NCBI GenBank assembly: GCA_023301245.1
Contig: JALZUV010000022.1
Coordinates: 1 to 22,800, forward strand
Reading direction: 5' to 3'
Length of the DNA stretch: 22,800 bases
Source of the DNA: Rickettsiales bacterium
GTDB lineage: Bacteria > Pseudomonadota > Alphaproteobacteria > Rickettsiales > JALZUV01
The stretch's first letter is position 1, and every line of letters begins with the position of its first letter. The notes below the pieces were generated by a model. The model had not been told where the DNA came from, ran no database searches, and saw nothing but the letters and a program-made list of their open reading frames with translations. The position numbers and the translations under genes are program-made. Below are positions 8,686-15,727 of this stretch, in pieces.

Positions 8686-10335
8686 ATGACATTTAATTTT
8701 ACACCCTATCACGATGAGCTAATTTTTGTGCCTTTGGGCGGCTCGAATGAAATTGGCATGAACCTCAATCTCTATTGCTATAAAGGCAAATGGATAATGA
8801 TTGATATGGGTATCGGCTTTACAAACGATCACCTGCCTGGTGCCGATGTAATGGTGCCAGATGTAAGCTTTATCGAAGATTATATCGGCGATAAATTGAT
8901 GGCCATTATATTGACCCACGCGCATGAAGATCATATTGGCGCAGTGCAATATTTATATGATGTAATCGATTGCCCAATTTACGCCACGCCTTTTACCGCC
9001 AATGTTTTAAAGGCGAAGCTAAAAGGTGACCGCGTAGAAGGCTTGCAAATTAACGAGGTAGAACAAGGCAGCACGCTGAACCTTGGTCCGTTTAAATTAG
9101 ACATGATTGACCTAACCCATTCTATCCCCGAAATGCAGGCAATTGCCATTACGACCGATGCGGGTGTGGTAATGCATACAGGCGATTGGAAAATTGATGA
9201 CACCCCTGTTGTCGGCCCAGCACCTGATAAAAAGGCGTTGATGAAGTTTGGCGATGCTGGCGTGATGGCCATTGTTTGCGATTCGACCAATGTATTTGTT
9301 GAGGGTGTTTCAGGTTCGGAAGCGGATGTGAAAGAAGAACTCATCAAGCAAATCGCCGCCTGTAAACATCGTGTAGTAGCGGCGACTTTCGCCAGTAACT
9401 TGGCGCGTCTAGAATCGCTCATTAAAGCAGGTGAGGCGGCTGGCCGTAAAATATTCATGGCAGGCCGTAGCTTCGAACGCATAATTGGTGCTGCCAAAGA
9501 TGCTGGCTATTTAAAAGACTGCCCACCCTTGCTGCCTGATAAAGAGGCGATGGGTGTGCCACGTGATGAATGTATGATTATCTCCACGGGTTGCCAAGGC
9601 GAGCCACGCGCCGCCCTTACCCGCATGGCGCAAAGCGACCATCAAACGATTCGTTTGGCCAAGGGCGATACGGCGATATTCTCGTCCCGCGATATTCCAG
9701 GTAATGAGGCACGTATTGGTTACATCCACAACCTGCTGATTGAAATGGGCGTAGAAGTAGTGACGGCACATGAGCATTTCATACATGTATCTGGCCACCC
9801 TGCACGTGCCGAGCTGAAGGAAATGTACGAGATGGTTAAGCCGACAATTTCGGTGCCTGTTCACGGCGAACCACGCCATTTGATTGAGCATGTGAAGCTC
9901 GCCAAAAGCCTCGGCGTTCCTGAAACGGTGAAAGCTAGCAACGGTGCTGTCATTTTGCTGAAAGAGGGCGAGGCCAAACAAGTTGGCACGGTTAAGAGCG
10001 GTTACATCGCCATTGATGGTAATGTGCTGACTCCGATTGACAGTAAAATTTTCAGCCAGCGTCGCAAAATGCGCGATGATGGGATTATCTTTATTGCGCT
10101 GGCGCTGGAAGATAACCGTCTGATTGAAGCGCCTTCAATTATGGCGCCCGGTTGCATGGACGATAAAGAAGATGCCGATATTATCAAAGAAATGGCTGAT
10201 GAAATTGAAAAATCTTTAAAAGATAGAAAAGCTAAAAAGCCGCTAGAACAACGCGTGCGTACCGCCGTGCGCCGTATTGTAAAAGCCGAACTTGGCAAGC
10301 GCCCGCTGATTGAGATTGCCGTATTACGAGTTTAG
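8686..10335 (+). CDS. rnj: Ribonuclease J
   Basis: Metallo-beta-lactamase/beta-CASP ribonuclease with 5'-3' exonuclease and endonuclease activity, acting in mRNA turnover and rRNA maturation in the cytoplasm. The protein is 549 residues, the normal length. The metal-binding motif H78-A-H80-E-D82-H83 is intact, with further ligands H145 (DLTHSIPE) and H164/D167 (MHTGDW). The beta-CASP region carries HVSGHPARAEL and VPVHGEPRHL. A C-terminal domain of about 100 residues is complete. The ATG is preceded by a weak GAAAG. Position after birA-coaX is typical of Alphaproteobacteria. It converges with the minus-strand block that follows. Confidence 0.96.
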   Translation: MTFNFTPYHDELIFVPLGGSNEIGMNLNLYCYKGKWIMIDMGIGFTNDHLPGADVMVPDVSFIEDYIGDKLMAIILTHAHEDHIGAVQYLYDVIDCPIYATPFTANVLKAKLKGDRVEGLQINEVEQGSTLNLGPFKLDMIDLTHSIPEMQAIAITTDAGVVMHTGDWKIDDTPVVGPAPDKKALMKFGDAGVMAIVCDSTNVFVEGVSGSEADVKEELIKQIAACKHRVVAATFASNLARLESLIKAGEAAGRKIFMAGRSFERIIGAAKDAGYLKDCPPLLPDKEAMGVPRDECMIISTGCQGEPRAALTRMAQSDHQTIRLAKGDTAIFSSRDIPGNEARIGYIHNLLIEMGVEVVTAHEHFIHVSGHPARAELKEMYEMVKPTISVPVHGEPRHLIEHVKLAKSLGVPETVKASNGAVILLKEGEAKQVGTVKSGYIAIDGNVLTPIDSKIFSQRRKMRDDGIIFIALALEDNRLIEAPSIMAPGCMDDKEDADIIKEMADEIEKSLKDRKAKKPLEQRVRTAVRRIVKAELGKRPLIEIAVLRV

Positions 10336-10340
10336 TGACT

Positions 10341-10356
10341 CTCCCTTGAAGGGGAG
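10341..10356. terminator. Small GC-rich hairpin between convergent genes
   Basis: CTCCCT-TGAA-GGGGAG forms a 6-base-pair stem (one T-G wobble) with a four-base loop. It sits 5 bases after the rnj stop and 29 bases from the stop of the converging 90-residue gene. The trailing bases on either strand are only weakly T-rich (TTAT on the plus strand), so it would be a poor intrinsic terminator. The placement is what suggests a role in ending transcription. Confidence 0.4.
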
Positions 10357-10384
10357 TTATAGCCATTTAGCTAAAAGACGAGAG

Positions 10385-10657
10385 TTACTCGCTATCGAGC
10401 ACTTCGCCATGTTCTGCGACAATTTTCGCGTGAACATCGGCGTTTGGTTCGTGTCCCCAGCCTGTTTCTAATACTTGGCCGAGTGTGTTTAAATCAATCG
10501 GCGAGCCTTTGGCTTGCGCTTCTTGAAATTCGCCCAGCTTTAAAAGCGTCAGCTTAATATAAGTATGAAATGGCTTACCTGCATTTGTTTCCGCCGTGAA
10601 TAAAATCACGACTTCTTCTTCGCCTGTGAGCGTGGGAGGAGGGGGAGGAGTTGTCAT
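10385..10657 (-). CDS. Hypothetical 90-residue protein with proline-rich N-terminus
   Basis: I do not recognise this protein. It starts MTTPPPPPTLTGEEE, continues with a probable compact alpha/beta segment (VVILFTAETNAGKPFHTYIKLTLLKLGEFQEAQ) and ends acidic (GEVLDSE). It has no signal peptide, membrane helix or cysteine, so it is probably cytoplasmic. Its ATG shares one base with the stop of the upstream degenerate-amidase gene (TAATG), which implies translational coupling. It is the last gene of the minus-strand accessory block. The clean frame, the coupling and the tight fit against the convergent rnj make it likely to be real. It may be an accessory or regulatory partner of the two membrane proteins upstream, but nothing in the sequence shows a function. 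Confidence 0.75.
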   Translation of the reverse strand: MTTPPPPPTLTGEEEVVILFTAETNAGKPFHTYIKLTLLKLGEFQEAQAKGSPIDLNTLGQVLETGWGHEPNADVHAKIVAEHGEVLDSE

Positions 10658-12768
10658 TATTCTCTCGTAGTGCCTTGATATTTATTTTTGATTCTATCTT
10701 CCATCAACGTATCAACTTTACTAGAATTTTCAACATTATCTGGCTTCGCACCATATCTATCGAGCAAGTTTTGATAGTTGTCTTTGACAGGTGTTGGTGG
10801 GATGCTATCGGCTTTCGTTTCTACTTCTGTCGCAGGGGCATATTTATTCAGCATCTTTTGCCATGCGCCCGTTGGCTCTTGCGGCTGAGGTGAGACGATA
10901 GGCTCATTGAGCACCATGGGGGGGAGGGGTAGTGAATCCACCGCTGCCGTTTCTATTATCTCGACAAGCGGCGTTTCTAGAATGGGTATTGCTGCAATGG
11001 GGGGGAGCGTATCGCCAGTTATTTGCACTCCATCATCATCTAAAAAGATAGGTTCGGGCGCTTCGTAATTATGCAGAAAATCGCACAGGCTGCCCGGTAC
11101 GCAAATGGGGTTACCTTCTGCATCTAGCTCCATATCTTCAATGGGAGGAATAGGCAGTAGGTCAGTGATTGAATTGATAGGGGAGCCCGTAGCGGTAGCA
11201 GCCCCATGTTGCTTATCATCTAAGGTAATGCAATGTTCTTGTTCAATCAGATAATCAGCCGTGCCGCGCAATACAGCGGGGATGCGCTCGTGTGAATAAA
11301 GGCGTGCCATCTCATTATCGGCAGGATTGGCGAGATTTGCCATGTTTACAACCACGCTCGGCACTCCGTCATTTGTGAAGGGCATATCGGCGGTATGTGC
11401 TTGTTCGTTGCTGCTGTTGGAAATTAAACGACTCAAATCGTCAGATTCTTGCGAAGTTTCGGCGGGAGTAAATACGTTTAGACCGCCTTCAGTAGCGTCG
11501 CCTGCATTAGCTTGGAATGACACGACCATGTCGGGCGTGTGGCCAGCATCGGCAAGATTTTGTGCGAAGTCACGGCGATATTCGAGCGACTCTGTAGCGT
11601 TGCCTGCTTCAAGACGACCTAGGTTCGTATAGACAACATCGGCGCCCATGGCGCGTGCTTGTTCGCCATATTCAATGGCGTTGCGTAAATTTACATGCGC
11701 TTCAATGGCGACAGGAACGCCATCTTCGGTGAAAGCGGGGCCAATGGTTTTAAAGGTATAGTGATCGCCTTGCGCATCAACCAGCCCTGTAATTGCCGTG
11801 TAGTTTTTGCCATTAATGGTGGTTTCAAAGGTGGTTTCATGCGGTTGCATTCCTTCGAAAACCCCATCACCATTAGCATCATAGACGGCGCCTAAATCGT
11901 AGCGCCCCGTCGCCGTATCGGCAATTTGGTAATCACCCACATCAACCACAATGGTTTTGCCGTCAAAGATGGCGCTTTGGTTGGGGCTAAGGATTTCTTC
12001 AGGGAAGGCGATGAGATCTTCTTGTCGGAAAACCATTCTTCTAACATTTTCTGCATCTAATTTATCATATCCTATTTCGTTCGGAATATTGGTTGCTCTA
12101 TCAATGCCTGTGCCACTCAGTCTGGCCGAGGCATCTCTTGATACTAGCTCGTCTCCTTGCAAAAATTCAGTTTTCCAATTGCTGTAATAATTTACAGGGT
12201 CAACACGCAAAGCCTGCACTTGCTGTTCAACTTCGGCGGAAGGAACATAACGCGTGCTATCATCGATAAGCGCATCTGCTGTTGCTGTGGGAGCGGCAGC
12301 GCTATCGGCGACGGTATTACTATCGACTACGGTTGCGGCGGTATCCAGTTTAAAGGCTTCGGCCACAGGGCCAAGGGCGAAGCCTAAGACACCCGCAATA
12401 GCGCCCGAAATAAGTGCCTTGCTTAAGGTTTCGGAAAAGACTCCTCCGCCAACTTCCACATTATTTGCATTGGCGAGTTCGGCTTCGCTTGGGCCAGCAG
12501 AAATCATTTCTTTGCCCACGCTCAATACAATCGAAGTGAGCATGGCAGCGGCAATAACCGAGGCAATGCTGGGGCCTAAAAATGCGATAAACCCAGCACG
12601 CACCGCAATAGATGCCACCGTAGAAAGCGCGAAATTAACAGGGTTATTGGCAATATATTCAAAGGTACGCACCAAAAAATTTGGTTGCGTAACAATGCGC
12701 CCCTGCGCCTGACTTGCCGAGTTCAACTGCAAATCTTGCGATTGCGGAGTACTGTTAGCTTGATTCAT
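10657..12768 (-). CDS. Membrane-anchored protein with degenerate Amidase_3-like domain
   Basis: The 703-residue reading starts at the ATG at 12768, 2 bases after the previous stop and 9 bases from an AGAGG. A frame-open extension to 12816 lies inside the upstream gene and is rejected. Residues 1-140 hold three likely helices (about 45-64, 66-84, 117-136) and resemble the N-terminus of the upstream M23 protein. Residues 268-515 follow the N-acetylmuramoyl-L-alanine amidase (Amidase_3) pattern: IVVDVGD, DLGAVYDANG, HVNLRNA, GADVVYTN, DMVVSFQANAG, GVPSVVVNMANLANP. Family zinc ligands and catalytic glutamate are mostly replaced: D279 for His, Q419 for His, N475 for Glu. E356 (or E311) may remain. 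I infer a non-catalytic, peptidoglycan-facing protein. An acidic, proline-rich tail (540-703) carries a repeated motif. A true but divergent enzyme is less likely. Confidence 0.85.
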   Translation of the reverse strand: MNQANSTPQSQDLQLNSASQAQGRIVTQPNFLVRTFEYIANNPVNFALSTVASIAVRAGFIAFLGPSIASVIAAAMLTSIVLSVGKEMISAGPSEAELANANNVEVGGGVFSETLSKALISGAIAGVLGFALGPVAEAFKLDTAATVVDSNTVADSAAAPTATADALIDDSTRYVPSAEVEQQVQALRVDPVNYYSNWKTEFLQGDELVSRDASARLSGTGIDRATNIPNEIGYDKLDAENVRRMVFRQEDLIAFPEEILSPNQSAIFDGKTIVVDVGDYQIADTATGRYDLGAVYDANGDGVFEGMQPHETTFETTINGKNYTAITGLVDAQGDHYTFKTIGPAFTEDGVPVAIEAHVNLRNAIEYGEQARAMGADVVYTNLGRLEAGNATESLEYRRDFAQNLADAGHTPDMVVSFQANAGDATEGGLNVFTPAETSQESDDLSRLISNSSNEQAHTADMPFTNDGVPSVVVNMANLANPADNEMARLYSHERIPAVLRGTADYLIEQEHCITLDDKQHGAATATGSPINSITDLLPIPPIEDMELDAEGNPICVPGSLCDFLHNYEAPEPIFLDDDGVQITGDTLPPIAAIPILETPLVEIIETAAVDSLPLPPMVLNEPIVSPQPQEPTGAWQKMLNKYAPATEVETKADSIPPTPVKDNYQNLLDRYGAKPDNVENSSKVDTLMEDRIKNKYQGTTRE

Positions 12769-12770
12769 TA

Positions 12771-14411
12771 TTAACGACCTCTTCCAGAGTTTATAATTTC
12801 GGGGACGGGTAAGCAAGGCAGTGGATTAAAATGTTGCCCTTGTGCGTTGCGTAATTCGTAATGTAAATGTGGCCCGCTAGAGCGACCTGTGCTGCCAACT
12901 TGGCCGATAATATCGCCTTGTTTAACGTCGTGCCCAACCTCTAAGCCGTCGGTAAATTGGTTTAGATGCCCGTAAAGACTGCTCGTATTATCTATGTGAC
13001 GAATAATAATATTATTTCCATAACCTGTTCGCTTAGCCTCTATTTTTTCAATCACACCATCAGCGGTTGCCATAATATCGGGATGCTGTTTGTAAGTGGC
13101 AATATCAAGGCCATCGTGTGTTCCGCCACGAGCGTTATATAAGTCGCTTATGCGTTGGGGGGCATTAACATCCACAGGCCAAATATGTGAAACCACTTCA
13201 CTGCACTCTCTTGCCAAATGGGCGATGTAGTAAGGGAGTTGGCTGGGGTTATTTGCTTCGAAGGGTGCTTTGTAATCGGCGAAGTCGCGCATATAATCTG
13301 AAATATGAGTATGGCCATCGCTTAGGTCGCGGTGGGCATCGCCTTCTTCAAAAAACAGGCGTAACCCTCTTTCACCCCCAAGTTGATAGCCGGTAATTAA
13401 GCCAGTTTTTGTTACCGTAAATTCTTTGCCATTTTGGTCGATTGCTGTTTCGCCAAGATGCTCATCAAAATCATAATGGTCAACATAGCTCCAAATTTTA
13501 GCTATCCAGTCTTTCTCGGCTACTTTTTGGGCTTCTGGGGTGTTGAGGAAATCATCAATACTATTAACGCCTAAATCTTGCGCTTTTTGAGTCCATTGCC
13601 CTGTCCAATCATTCTTTTGGCCTATAATGTCGACACCATTTGTATCAACGCCAATTTTTACGTTAGGGTCGAAAATATTGCCAAGGCTGTCTTTACGAAT
13701 GTAAAATCCAGAGTCATCCAGTGCCGCTTCACCAAATTGTAGCCGACCTTTGAAACCTTGAGGGTTAGGATTGGAAATATTTTTAAATTGCCCGCTATTT
13801 TCTCTGTCTCCTAATGCGGTAATAAATTTCTCATATTCTGCTTCGGTGGGAATCTCGCTTGAAGGTAATGGAACATTATAGTTCTCAATAATCTCCTTTG
13901 TTTCAATGGCGAGGTTACCAATTAACGCACCCGTTAAACCTGCGAAGATACCTGTAAACATTGCGCGTTTAATGCCAGACTCAATCACGCCCGATATGTT
14001 AATATTGCGAGCCTCTGCTAAGTCGGCAGGTGTGGGGTTATCGATGGTTTCATAGAGCGCCTCTACGCGGTAGCGCTGTTGTTTTATTTCGTGAAACAAG
14101 GTGCGGCCTACGCCTAGTGCACCTGCTGTCACCATAGCCGCTGCGAGTCCGAAGCCAAGGGCAGGGAAGGTCATGAATAATAATGTTTTAACGGCATAAA
14201 AACTTGCGGCAGAAACGGCGGTTGAGGCAGCAAAATCCACTGGGTGGTCTCTCATGTAACGGCAGGCGTTTAAAATTCCACTAGAGACAGCGACCATCTT
14301 CGCCTGCACTTTGGCAGCCGAAGATACGCGCAAATCGCTCTGGCTGGGCTGTTGCCCTTGCTGCGAAAATCGCTCTGTCCAGAGCGGTTTATCTGTCGTT
14401 GATATACTCAT
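12771..14411 (-). CDS. Membrane-anchored bifunctional cell-wall hydrolase: lysozyme-like domain plus M23 endopeptidase
   Basis: This 546-residue protein probably cuts both glycan and peptide parts of peptidoglycan in the periplasm. Residues 20-170 form a membrane module with three likely helices (about 58-78, 82-103, 150-168). Flanking charges predict a cytoplasmic N-terminus and periplasmic C-terminus. Residues 190-385 resemble a lysozyme/transglycosylase-like domain: FITALGDRENSG with candidate catalytic E204, then GFKGRLQFGEAAL, GVNSIDDFLNTPEAQ and GLITGYQLGG. Residues 425-535 are a typical M23 (LytM/LasA) domain with every expected residue: H432-x3-D436, H482 in YGHL, and H515-L-H517 in GPHLHYE. 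There is no conventional signal peptide. It is the first gene of the block and precedes the degenerate amidase by 2 bases. The M23 call is firm; the lysozyme-like call rests on remembered family pattern only. Confidence 0.88.
   Translation of the reverse strand: MSISTTDKPLWTERFSQQGQQPSQSDLRVSSAAKVQAKMVAVSSGILNACRYMRDHPVDFAASTAVSAASFYAVKTLLFMTFPALGFGLAAAMVTAGALGVGRTLFHEIKQQRYRVEALYETIDNPTPADLAEARNINISGVIESGIKRAMFTGIFAGLTGALIGNLAIETKEIIENYNVPLPSSEIPTEAEYEKFITALGDRENSGQFKNISNPNPQGFKGRLQFGEAALDDSGFYIRKDSLGNIFDPNVKIGVDTNGVDIIGQKNDWTGQWTQKAQDLGVNSIDDFLNTPEAQKVAEKDWIAKIWSYVDHYDFDEHLGETAIDQNGKEFTVTKTGLITGYQLGGERGLRLFFEEGDAHRDLSDGHTHISDYMRDFADYKAPFEANNPSQLPYYIAHLARECSEVVSHIWPVDVNAPQRISDLYNARGGTHDGLDIATYKQHPDIMATADGVIEKIEAKRTGYGNNIIIRHIDNTSSLYGHLNQFTDGLEVGHDVKQGDIIGQVGSTGRSSGPHLHYELRNAQGQHFNPLPCLPVPEIINSGRGR
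12778..12782 (-). promoter_or_regulatory. Ribosome-binding site deciding the start of the degenerate-amidase gene
   Basis: On the minus strand AGAGG lies at the end of the M23 gene, 9 bases before the ATG at 12768. No comparable site precedes the upstream in-frame ATG at 12816, which lies within M23 coding sequence. This favours the 703-residue product over a 719-residue one and fits coupling across TAATAATG. Confidence 0.5.
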
Positions 14412-14520
14412 ACTCTTATATTGTACGAAATTACGGTTACGGTTTGATGACGAAACCCTTTAAAAAGGAAGCAGAAATAGAAGGTTGCAGCCGTTTTATT
14501 TGCCTGTCATAACCGTTTTT
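14412..14520. promoter_or_regulatory. Divergent intergenic region between the M23 gene and pyrF
   Basis: This 109-base AT-rich stretch must hold the promoters of the accessory block (minus strand) and of pyrF-rpsP-rimM (plus strand). On the minus strand TACAAT at 14425-14420 could be a -10 box. It would place the transcript start within a few bases of the M23 ATG, giving an almost leaderless message; no good -35 box is visible. A tandem TTACGG-TTACGG lies at 14431-14442. CCGTTTT occurs at 14491 and again at 14513. These could be operator half-sites or chance. Confidence 0.3.
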
Positions 14521-15207
14521 ATGGAAAATCCGATATTAGTAGCGATTGATACAACTGAAATTCCCCGCGCAAAAGCGCTGGTGCAGGCAGTGGCACCGCA
14601 TGTGGGAGGCATTAAACTTGGGCTAGAGTTTTTCACCGCCCATGGCGCGGCAGGCGTGCGCGAAGTGGCGGGAAATGTGCCCGTTTTCCTCGATTTAAAG
14701 TTCCATGACATTCCCAATACGGTGGCGGGAGCTATCCGCGCAACTGCGGGCATTAATTGTTTTATGATGACCGTTCACGCCTGCGGCGGCGGCGATATGC
14801 TGCGCGCGGCCAAGCAAGCGGCCAATGCATTACCCAACCAGCCCAAAGTGGTGGGGGTAACGGTGCTTACTAGTATGGATGAGGCCGATTTACATCGCAC
14901 AGGCGTGCTATCGCCGCTAGAGGAGCAAGTGCTCAACCTCGCTGATTTGGCTAATACAAGCGGCTTAGATGGCATTGTCTGTAGCCCGCGTGAGATTTCT
15001 GCCATCCGCGCGCGAGTGGGGAGCGAGTTTACATTGGTAACCCCAGGCATTCGTCCGGCTGGTAGCGATAAGGGCGACCAAAAACGTATTATGACCCCAT
15101 CAGATGCGCTGCAAGAGGGCTCAAATTATCTTGTAATTGGCCGCCCAATTACGCAAAGCGATAACCCCGCACAGGCGGCAGCTGATATTTTTGCCGCATT
15201 AAGGTAA
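14521..15207 (+). CDS. pyrF: Orotidine 5'-phosphate decarboxylase
   Basis: Converts OMP to UMP, the last step of de novo pyrimidine synthesis. The 228-residue protein is a TIM barrel with the substrate lysine K32 (GGIKLGLEFF) and the catalytic signature D58-L-K60-F-H-D63-I-P-N-T67. The phosphate-binding end reads TPGIRP near 182-187 and VIGRPIT near 211-217. I place the start at the ATG giving MENPILVAIDT, which matches the family. A TTG 36 bases upstream, directly after AGAAGG, would add twelve non-conserved residues. The ATG itself lacks a clear ribosome-binding site, so the longer form cannot be fully excluded. It is followed 75 bases later by rpsP. Confidence 0.95.
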   Translation: MENPILVAIDTTEIPRAKALVQAVAPHVGGIKLGLEFFTAHGAAGVREVAGNVPVFLDLKFHDIPNTVAGAIRATAGINCFMMTVHACGGGDMLRAAKQAANALPNQPKVVGVTVLTSMDEADLHRTGVLSPLEEQVLNLADLANTSGLDGIVCSPREISAIRARVGSEFTLVTPGIRPAGSDKGDQKRIMTPSDALQEGSNYLVIGRPITQSDNPAQAAADIFAALR

Positions 15208-15282
15208 GAAAAGGCTTTATCTCTGTGCGTAACAGTGCTATTTGCATCGTCTTGAAATTTTAGAAAACAAATCAGGTGAATT

Positions 15283-15714
15283 ATGTCTGTTAAAATCCGT
15301 CTTGCCCGTGGTGGCGCCAAAAAACGTCCTTTCTACCGTATCGTAGTGGCTGATATCCGTTCGCCCCGCGATGGTAAATATATTGAAAAACTAGGTACGT
15401 TTAACCCATTGCTTGCTAAAGATGACGATGCACGCTTGGTGATTGACCTTGATAAGGTTAAAGAATGGATGGCCAAAGGCGCTAAACCTTCTGACCGTAT
15501 GGAAAAAATCCTCGTTGCTGCTGGCGCGATGAAGCCTGTGACTGACTTCTCTACTAAGCCTCAGAAAGCTAAGAAGCACGAAGATAAGCAAAACCGTGCT
15601 GGCGAACGCGCTAAAGCAGAAGCTGAAGCGGCTGAAGAAGCAAAGAATGCTGTTGCTGAAGAAGCGACTCCTGAAGCAGAAGCTCCTGCGGCTGAAGAAA
15701 AAGCGGCTGAATAA
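15283..15714 (+). CDS. rpsP: 30S ribosomal protein S16 with long C-terminal tail
   Basis: Component of the 30S subunit needed for assembly of the 5' domain of 16S rRNA. The conserved core fills residues 1-85: VKIRLARGGAKKRPFYRIVV, DGKYIEKLGTFNP, and KVKEWMAKGAKPSDRM. Residues from about 95 to 143 are a low-complexity Lys/Ala/Glu tail ending EEKAAE. Such tails are common in Alphaproteobacteria and absent from E. coli S16. A good AGGTGA lies 6 bases before the ATG. It is followed 13 bases later by rimM. The 75 bases upstream presumably hold a promoter, but I see no clear boxes. Confidence 0.97.
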   Translation: MSVKIRLARGGAKKRPFYRIVVADIRSPRDGKYIEKLGTFNPLLAKDDDARLVIDLDKVKEWMAKGAKPSDRMEKILVAAGAMKPVTDFSTKPQKAKKHEDKQNRAGERAKAEAEAAEEAKNAVAEEATPEAEAPAAEEKAAE

Positions 15715-15727
15715 GCCTCCTTTCCCT

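Noticed and set aside
8979..9497. 172-codon minus-strand frame inside rnj.
   Set aside because: It is antisense to the conserved metallo-beta-lactamase core, Ser/Ala-rich, with no recognisable motif and no start signal.
10651..10893. Plus-strand frame starting with TTG directly after a strong AGGAGG-like sequence.
   Set aside because: The GGAGGAGGGGGAGGAG run is simply the reverse complement of the proline codons of the minus-strand 90-residue gene. The frame lies wholly inside two minus-strand genes and its product resembles nothing.
12254..12712. 152-codon plus-strand frame opposite the degenerate-amidase membrane module.
   Set aside because: It is a complement of Ala/Gly-rich codons, giving a low-complexity Ala/Ser product, with no independent signal.
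12769..12816. 16-residue N-terminal extension of the degenerate-amidase gene from an ATG at 12816.
   Set aside because: It lies inside the M23 coding sequence, lacks a ribosome-binding site and is basic and unlike the start of its paralogue. The ATG at 12768 has AGAGG at good spacing.
14485..14520. TTG start for pyrF adding twelve residues.
   Set aside because: The added residues are not found in the family, and MENPILVAIDT matches the usual N-terminus. The AGAAGG touching the TTG is too close to act as its ribosome-binding site.
15596..15727. Long Leu/Lys-rich upstream extension of rimM.
   Set aside because: It is the rpsP tail read in another frame; the Ala/Glu/Lys codons of that tail avoid stops in this frame.
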